Positions 60,901 through 64,000 of a DNA stretch of 64,000 bases are shown here, piece after piece (within the stretch, counting starts at the first letter, position 1; the number at the start of each line of letters is the position of its first letter). The notes below the pieces were generated by a model. That model saw nothing but the letters and a program-made list of their open reading frames with translations, did not search any database and was not told where the DNA came from. The stretch comes from Microbacterium dauci (lineage in GTDB: Bacteria > Actinomycetota > Actinomycetes > Actinomycetales > Microbacteriaceae), in the NCBI RefSeq assembly GCF_030065535.1, contig NZ_JASJND010000001.1, forward strand, positions 434,001 through 498,000, read 5' to 3'. The translations under genes were made by a program, and so were the position numbers.

Positions 60901-63900
60901 ATCACCGTGCCGTCCGTGCCGGCCTGCACCTGGACGTAGTCGCTGAAGGTCACGGGGCTCGGATCGCTCTGGGTGGCGATGACGCCGACGCGGACGTCGG
61001 CGACGCCGGTCGCGCCGAGGGCATCGCGCACCTGGTACGAGAACCGCACCTGTCCCGAGAAGCGCTCCGGGCTGGTGTAGACGATCGACTCGCCGTCCGC
61101 GGAGACCGATGCGGAGCCGACGCGCGGCTGCGAGACGATCGCATCGAGGACGACCGCGTCCCCGTCGGGGTCGACGGCGTACGTGTCCAGGGGGACGGTG
61201 ACGCTCTGCCCGGCGACGACCCGACCCTGGAGTGGGCGGGGGAGCGGCGCCGCGTTCTCCTCGCCGCCGACGACCGTGACGGTCACGCGCGCGGTGTCGA
61301 CGACTTCGGGGGAGCCGAGCGGGGAGACCGTGTAGGTGAGCGCGTACGTCCCGGCCTCGTCGGGTGCCAGATAGCGCAGCATCCGTCCCGACGCGAACGC
61401 CAGTCCGCCGCCCGTCTCGTTGACGATCGAAGACGGGTCGAGGGCGAGCAGCGCGCCGGCCGGTGCGTGGTCGTTCTCGAGGATCGGGATGTCGACCTGC
61501 GCGCCCGCGCGGACCGTGACGAGGTCGTCGACCGCGATCGGCGCCTGCGCGGTGCCGGCGGGCAGCAGGATGACCGTGAGCGCGCCCTCCGCGGTCGTCG
61601 CCGCATCGGCGGCGCCGTCCGTGAGGCGATACCGCACGACGCCGAGCAGCCCCGGCTGTCCGTCGTCGGTCGACCCGCTGACGCGGAGCAGACTCTGACC
61701 GACGAGGTCGACGCCGAGACTCGCGCGCGGGTCGCTCTCGGGGCGGATGTCGTCGAGGAGCAGCACGACGCCGGCGGGGTTCGCGGCGGCCGCCGCGACG
61801 TCGATCGTGGCGTCCTCGTTCGGCCGCACGAACGCGGTCAGCGGCGGCGTCGACACCGTGGTGTCTTCGGCGGCGCGCATCGTCACCCTGACGGTGGCGC
61901 CGACTTCGCCCGCGTCGTCGCGCACCCCGTACTGGACGAGGTAGGAACCCGGCTCGGTCGCTGAGAACGTCATGCTGAGCGCGGACGGATTGGCGGTCGC
62001 GGTCGAGCGCGTCGTGTCGAGGGTGACCAGTGAACTGAGGCTCACCCGGCCGCTGACCCCGGTCACGTACGGAGCCATCGACACGTCGAGCGGCTCGTCC
62101 ACGACACCGGTCACCGCGAACGACTCGGCGTGCAGTTCGGGGGCCGCAGTCACGTCGATCGTGAGCGGACGCGTCGCCGATGCGCCCCGGGCGTCGGTCA
62201 CGACGACCTCGAGCTGCACGCTCATCGCGTCGGTGGCCTGCGGGTCGGGATGCTGGTAGGTCAGCTCGCCCTCGGGCGAGGTCGTCACCGTGCCGACGCG
62301 CGGCTGCACGGTGACGCCGGACAGGTACATCGGGTCGCCGTCGGGATCGACCCACCCTTTCAGCACGTCGGCCGACACGGTCCCGCCGGGAGCGACCGAG
62401 AGGGTCGGCCACGGTGCGAGACAGCCGTCCACGCCGCACCACTCCGGTTCGGCGTTCTCGGTCTCGGGGACCACCCGGAGGGTGACCGTCGCGACCTCCG
62501 ACAGGAGCCCCGCGCTCGACGTGCCGTCGGTGACGCGGTAGCGCAGGGTCGCCGTGCCGGTCGCATCCGGTGCGACCGTGACGGCGACCTGCTGCTCGGC
62601 GCCGGTGATCGTCGCCGAACCGAACGCGGCATCCGGTCCGTCGAAGGATGCCGGATCGATGCTGAGGACGTCCTCGTTGGGGTCGTGGTCGTTGAGGAGC
62701 ACCGGGAGGAGCACGACGCTGCCCGCGCGGACCCCGAACGCATCGTCGACGGCCACCGGCGGCTTCGGGTCGAGGACGCGGTCGGCGCGCTGATCGTTCT
62801 CTTGCGCGACGTCGGACGTGGGGTCGAGCTCCCACTCCTGCGAGGACGGGACGAGGGCGCCGTCGGGGACGCGCCACACCCAGCCCGAGCCTCGGTCGTT
62901 GAGCGCGAGCCGCGAGCCATTGCCGACGAAGGTGGGGTCGACCGCGTCGCCGATGTCGGCGCCGCCGTAGTCCAGCGGGGTGACCTCGTCGGGCGCGTCG
63001 CTCGACCAGAGCGCGCCGCCGGCGGTGCCGTCGGCGAGCCAGGCGGCGTGGACCCGGCCGTCGAGCGGCGTCGGCGCGGCGGGGACGCCGAGGCCGCCGG
63101 CGTCGAGGACGCGGTCGACCTCACCGCCGTCGAGCACGACCCGGGTGACGCCGTCGGTGTCGGCGATGTAGGCCGCGTCTCCCGTTGTGGCGGCCCGCTG
63201 CACGAGCGAGCCGGTGCCGGGCGTCGTCTGCACGACCTCCTCGCGGTCCTCGATCGCGAGGTCGCCGGTGCCGACGTCGTAGAGCACCCAGCGACCGCCG
63301 ATCGACGTGAGCTGCGCGTCGACGGGCGTGATCGGCGCCGTCTCCTGATCGAGCACCCGGCCGGTCGAAGCCTCGGCGCGGACGACGAGGCCGTCGGTCG
63401 CGGAGTAGGCGAACACGATGCCCGCGGCATCCACCGAGACACTCGTCGCGACGAATCTCGGGGCCTCTTCGCCCTCGGCGGCGGTGGCCCCCGCGTACGG
63501 GTCGATCTGCGCGGCGGCACCGCCGCTCGAGAGCGTGGCGCCGAAGACCGCGCCGCCCTCGGTGCGGTAGACGATGCTGTCGCCGGCCGAGACGATGTCG
63601 ACCGTGCCTGGTGGGGTCGACGCGAACACGTCCTCGGCGTCGGCGGTGAGGTCGGCGGGCGTCGCCAGGTCGACGTCGGAGAACTGCGTGCCGCCGTCGC
63701 TGTAGACGAAGAGGCGGTCGGCGGTCTGCGCGAGCTGCGTGCCGTTCTCGACCTGTTTGACCGTGTCGACCTCGTTCAGCTCGAGGTTGACGCGCGCGTA
63801 CCCGCTGCCGGTGCCGGTCTGCAATGCCCAGACGGTCGGATCGTCAACCGGCGTCTGCTGGGCGTCGTACCCCGGCCAGACGACCGCGAGGGTCGCTACC

Positions 63901-63983
63901 AGCGCGAGCGTCGCGGTGACCGCGCCCGCGCCGATCCACGTGGACGGGCGCACACGGGTGCGGATGCCCTCGGTGCGTGCCAT
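57975..63983 (-). CDS. giant membrane-anchored Ig/cadherin-repeat protein with fibronectin-III-like domains
   Basis: 2002 residues. One N-terminal membrane helix (about 16-38) preceded by Arg, so a signal anchor with the rest outside. About 40-400 looks like a beta-propeller; from about 425 there are repeated Ig/cadherin-like units (PVAVDDAFGVRAGSVVLLPVLLNDHD; PIAVDDLVTVRAGAQVDIPILENDH) with VDPDGD calcium-type turns; about 1520-1750 holds fibronectin-III-like units. The last 40 residues are a Pro/Glu/Thr-rich tail. The size and Ig repeats suggest an adhesin or wall-spanning structural protein. The start lies just after a TGA of an upstream gene. MoxR follows after 28 nt, so they share one mRNA. 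Confidence 0.88.
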   Translation of the reverse strand: MARTEGIRTRVRPSTWIGAGAVTATLALVATLAVVWPGYDAQQTPVDDPTVWALQTGTGSGYARVNLELNEVDTVKQVENGTQLAQTADRLFVYSDGGTQFSDVDLATPADLTADAEDVFASTPPGTVDIVSAGDSIVYRTEGGAVFGATLSSGGAAAQIDPYAGATAAEGEEAPRFVATSVSVDAAGIVFAYSATDGLVVRAEASTGRVLDQETAPITPVDAQLTSIGGRWVLYDVGTGDLAIEDREEVVQTTPGTGSLVQRAATTGDAAYIADTDGVTRVVLDGGEVDRVLDAGGLGVPAAPTPLDGRVHAAWLADGTAGGALWSSDAPDEVTPLDYGGADIGDAVDPTFVGNGSRLALNDRGSGWVWRVPDGALVPSSQEWELDPTSDVAQENDQRADRVLDPKPPVAVDDAFGVRAGSVVLLPVLLNDHDPNEDVLSIDPASFDGPDAAFGSATITGAEQQVAVTVAPDATGTATLRYRVTDGTSSAGLLSEVATVTLRVVPETENAEPEWCGVDGCLAPWPTLSVAPGGTVSADVLKGWVDPDGDPMYLSGVTVQPRVGTVTTSPEGELTYQHPDPQATDAMSVQLEVVVTDARGASATRPLTIDVTAAPELHAESFAVTGVVDEPLDVSMAPYVTGVSGRVSLSSLVTLDTTRSTATANPSALSMTFSATEPGSYLVQYGVRDDAGEVGATVRVTMRAAEDTTVSTPPLTAFVRPNEDATIDVAAAAANPAGVVLLLDDIRPESDPRASLGVDLVGQSLLRVSGSTDDGQPGLLGVVRYRLTDGAADAATTAEGALTVILLPAGTAQAPIAVDDLVTVRAGAQVDIPILENDHAPAGALLALDPSSIVNETGGGLAFASGRMLRYLAPDEAGTYALTYTVSPLGSPEVVDTARVTVTVVGGEENAAPLPRPLQGRVVAGQSVTVPLDTYAVDPDGDAVVLDAIVSQPRVGSASVSADGESIVYTSPERFSGQVRFSYQVRDALGATGVADVRVGVIATQSDPSPVTFSDYVQVQAGTDGTVIVRPADNDVDPFGSELELGDVVPNAPAGSDEYAALADRVASVEDGAVTLRAGDALGTFSYSYTVTNTTGDTAIGLLVLKVVRDPVPDHPAVRDTILTLENREDFPTGVDVLTDMVSWNAGDPSSLELRLWGDPEGIEADGWRISGDLPESALLVPFEVSGTAFDGTEVTTYGFLRVPGTADIRLTLRAGLDPMQVVENESVDLDLADAVVLPEGQTLVLGRGDVETGGARAEASCRVTSGTTIRYTAGRGAPWNDTCIVPARLAIQDEYTYLALVVQVEAETPQPSLRSASLAVRPGDTATYDLARMVQWAGREAWDALEYATAYRGDQFEVEASGATVTVTAKDAARPGREEPLTITLPSHPDAPAASLVVTVGPAPSALPRGGSTIQTCSQSGGSTSCVIDVIGTAGEVNPLPGTPLRVVGANGPDNCAGVSFARAGDTSVRATWASDAEGAARCVGTFTVEDAQGRQSSGDRDGQVVLDLRGLPANPTRLEWTAYSEDSVTLRVTSDAGSYPGVDSYRITTGGREVATCPASGICAPISAPVGEKRTYEAHAVNAVGTSRGSVRVEAWAYRPPAQPRTATFTPVPAGNGGGVATIVVSGLDATTGSVRLTGGAAGGSTQSASNGTATFTGYQIGANQPTALVATPLTQFDLPPIAGGSSEGRSLEFRAHGIGAPSITLEVTQNPDGSVVTARATVAPNGVGEAILVGFSLGGQNCSPSEQRTGGGGGTVTKEYRDLPLWERVTIRACAKTLNEGTQFGDGAPVSQEITPVGEIDAPDGDATYRIGSNADRFSDNGMFVHRWDDVRAPNLRGSGRFDVRYSVDDGETYTRDFASLFTLGVPPGRIIAALCNDSFGCGTPNAREVTADPAGPVYTARVRFPDSCRVGEAPRGSVEVTAAETDYTIRPVQTEDSLLSRTYTFSVQWEGALSALGTTSHSKTCALPPPEPEPTPDPTPTPDPEPTPEETTDAPVEP

Positions 63984-63984
63984 C

Positions 63985-64000
63985 TCAGCTGCCGCCCAGC
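63985..64000 (-). CDS. 3' end of an upstream operon gene (partial)
   Basis: The minus strand reads L-G-G-S and then TGA at 63987-63985, one nucleotide before the ATG of the giant Ig-repeat protein. This spacing suggests that the operon begins further upstream, outside the window. Identity unknown. Confidence 0.3.

Noticed and set aside
57834-61964. A 1,376-codon open frame antisense to the giant Ig-repeat gene
   Set aside because: Low-complexity composition (Arg, Gly, Asp, Val), no start signal, and it runs opposite repeat-domain coding sequence. It is explained by codon bias on the true strand.
49464-64000. A Ser/Thr kinase partner inside the phospho-signalling operon
   Set aside because: No protein in the window has kinase motifs (glycine loop, HRD, DFG). 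It would have to lie upstream of 64000 or elsewhere.

Overview
The window comes from the chromosome of a high-GC actinobacterium. Codon use, gene families (DUF3817, DUF222-HNH, DUF3263, DUF5684, class Ib NrdF ending in EDDDWDF) and many leaderless promoters (a -10 hexamer 6-7 nt before the start codon) point to Microbacteriaceae, most likely Microbacterium or a close relative. The genus is an inference from family content, not from a marker gene.

Region 1 (1 to about 9,440) is the right-hand part of a tailed-phage prophage. It holds tail-tip/fibre genes including an SGNH-hydrolase tail protein and a jelly-roll-like protein, an antisense membrane-anchored SGNH hydrolase, a tyrosine integrase, an overlapping pair of a ParB-like protein and a D12-class adenine methyltransferase, and small accessory genes. 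It ends inside the 3' end of a host nrdF gene, whose displaced C-terminal codons sit at 9,415-9,501. The other prophage end and the intact nrdF should lie to the left of the window.

Region 2 (9.6-15.1 kb) holds a GMC-type flavin oxidoreductase and a shikimate/quinate-dehydrogenase-like gene (minus strand), a divergent LacI-family regulator, a second shikimate-dehydrogenase-like gene, and remnants of a PD40 propeller protein and an MFS transporter. Region 3 (15.1-24.3 kb) is a fructan/fructose locus: a secreted multidomain GH32 fructanase, a LacI regulator, a sugar ABC importer (lipoprotein, permease, ATPase), a small ABM-domain protein and a PfkB sugar kinase. Four copies of the palindrome TGACATCGATGTCA or close variants tie it into one regulon.

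Region 4 (24.4-30.9 kb) has a truncated shikimate-dehydrogenase fragment, a LacI regulator with two operators, and a divergent operon of a tandem-HAD protein plus an ECF-type importer (S, fused double ATPase, T). Region 5 (31-37.5 kb) is mostly single genes with leaderless promoters: MarR, two DoxX paralogues, DUF3817, RsmC-like methyltransferase, NYN-domain RNase, PLDc_N membrane protein, Gfo/Idh/MocA oxidoreductase and M20 peptidase. Region 6 (37.6-43.9 kb) is a LacI regulator with a multiple-sugar ABC importer (MmsA/MmsB/ChvE type), followed by a convergent quinone-reductase-like gene. Then come HrpA helicase and a DUF222-HNH endonuclease.

Region 7 (49.4-64 kb) is the most unusual part: one minus-strand operon of eight tightly spaced genes. 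In transcription order it encodes a 2,002-residue membrane-anchored Ig-repeat protein, a MoxR AAA+ ATPase, a DUF58 protein, a membrane transglutaminase-fold protein that appears to lack catalytic Cys and His, a DUF5684-FHA membrane protein, a PP2C phosphatase, a tail-anchored protein with about seven copies of a threonine motif that looks like an FHA/phospho-threonine ligand, and an FHA-like protein with a helix-turn-helix-like C-terminus. No kinase is in the window; the operon continues upstream past its right edge. I infer a phospho-threonine-controlled envelope assembly or sensing system.
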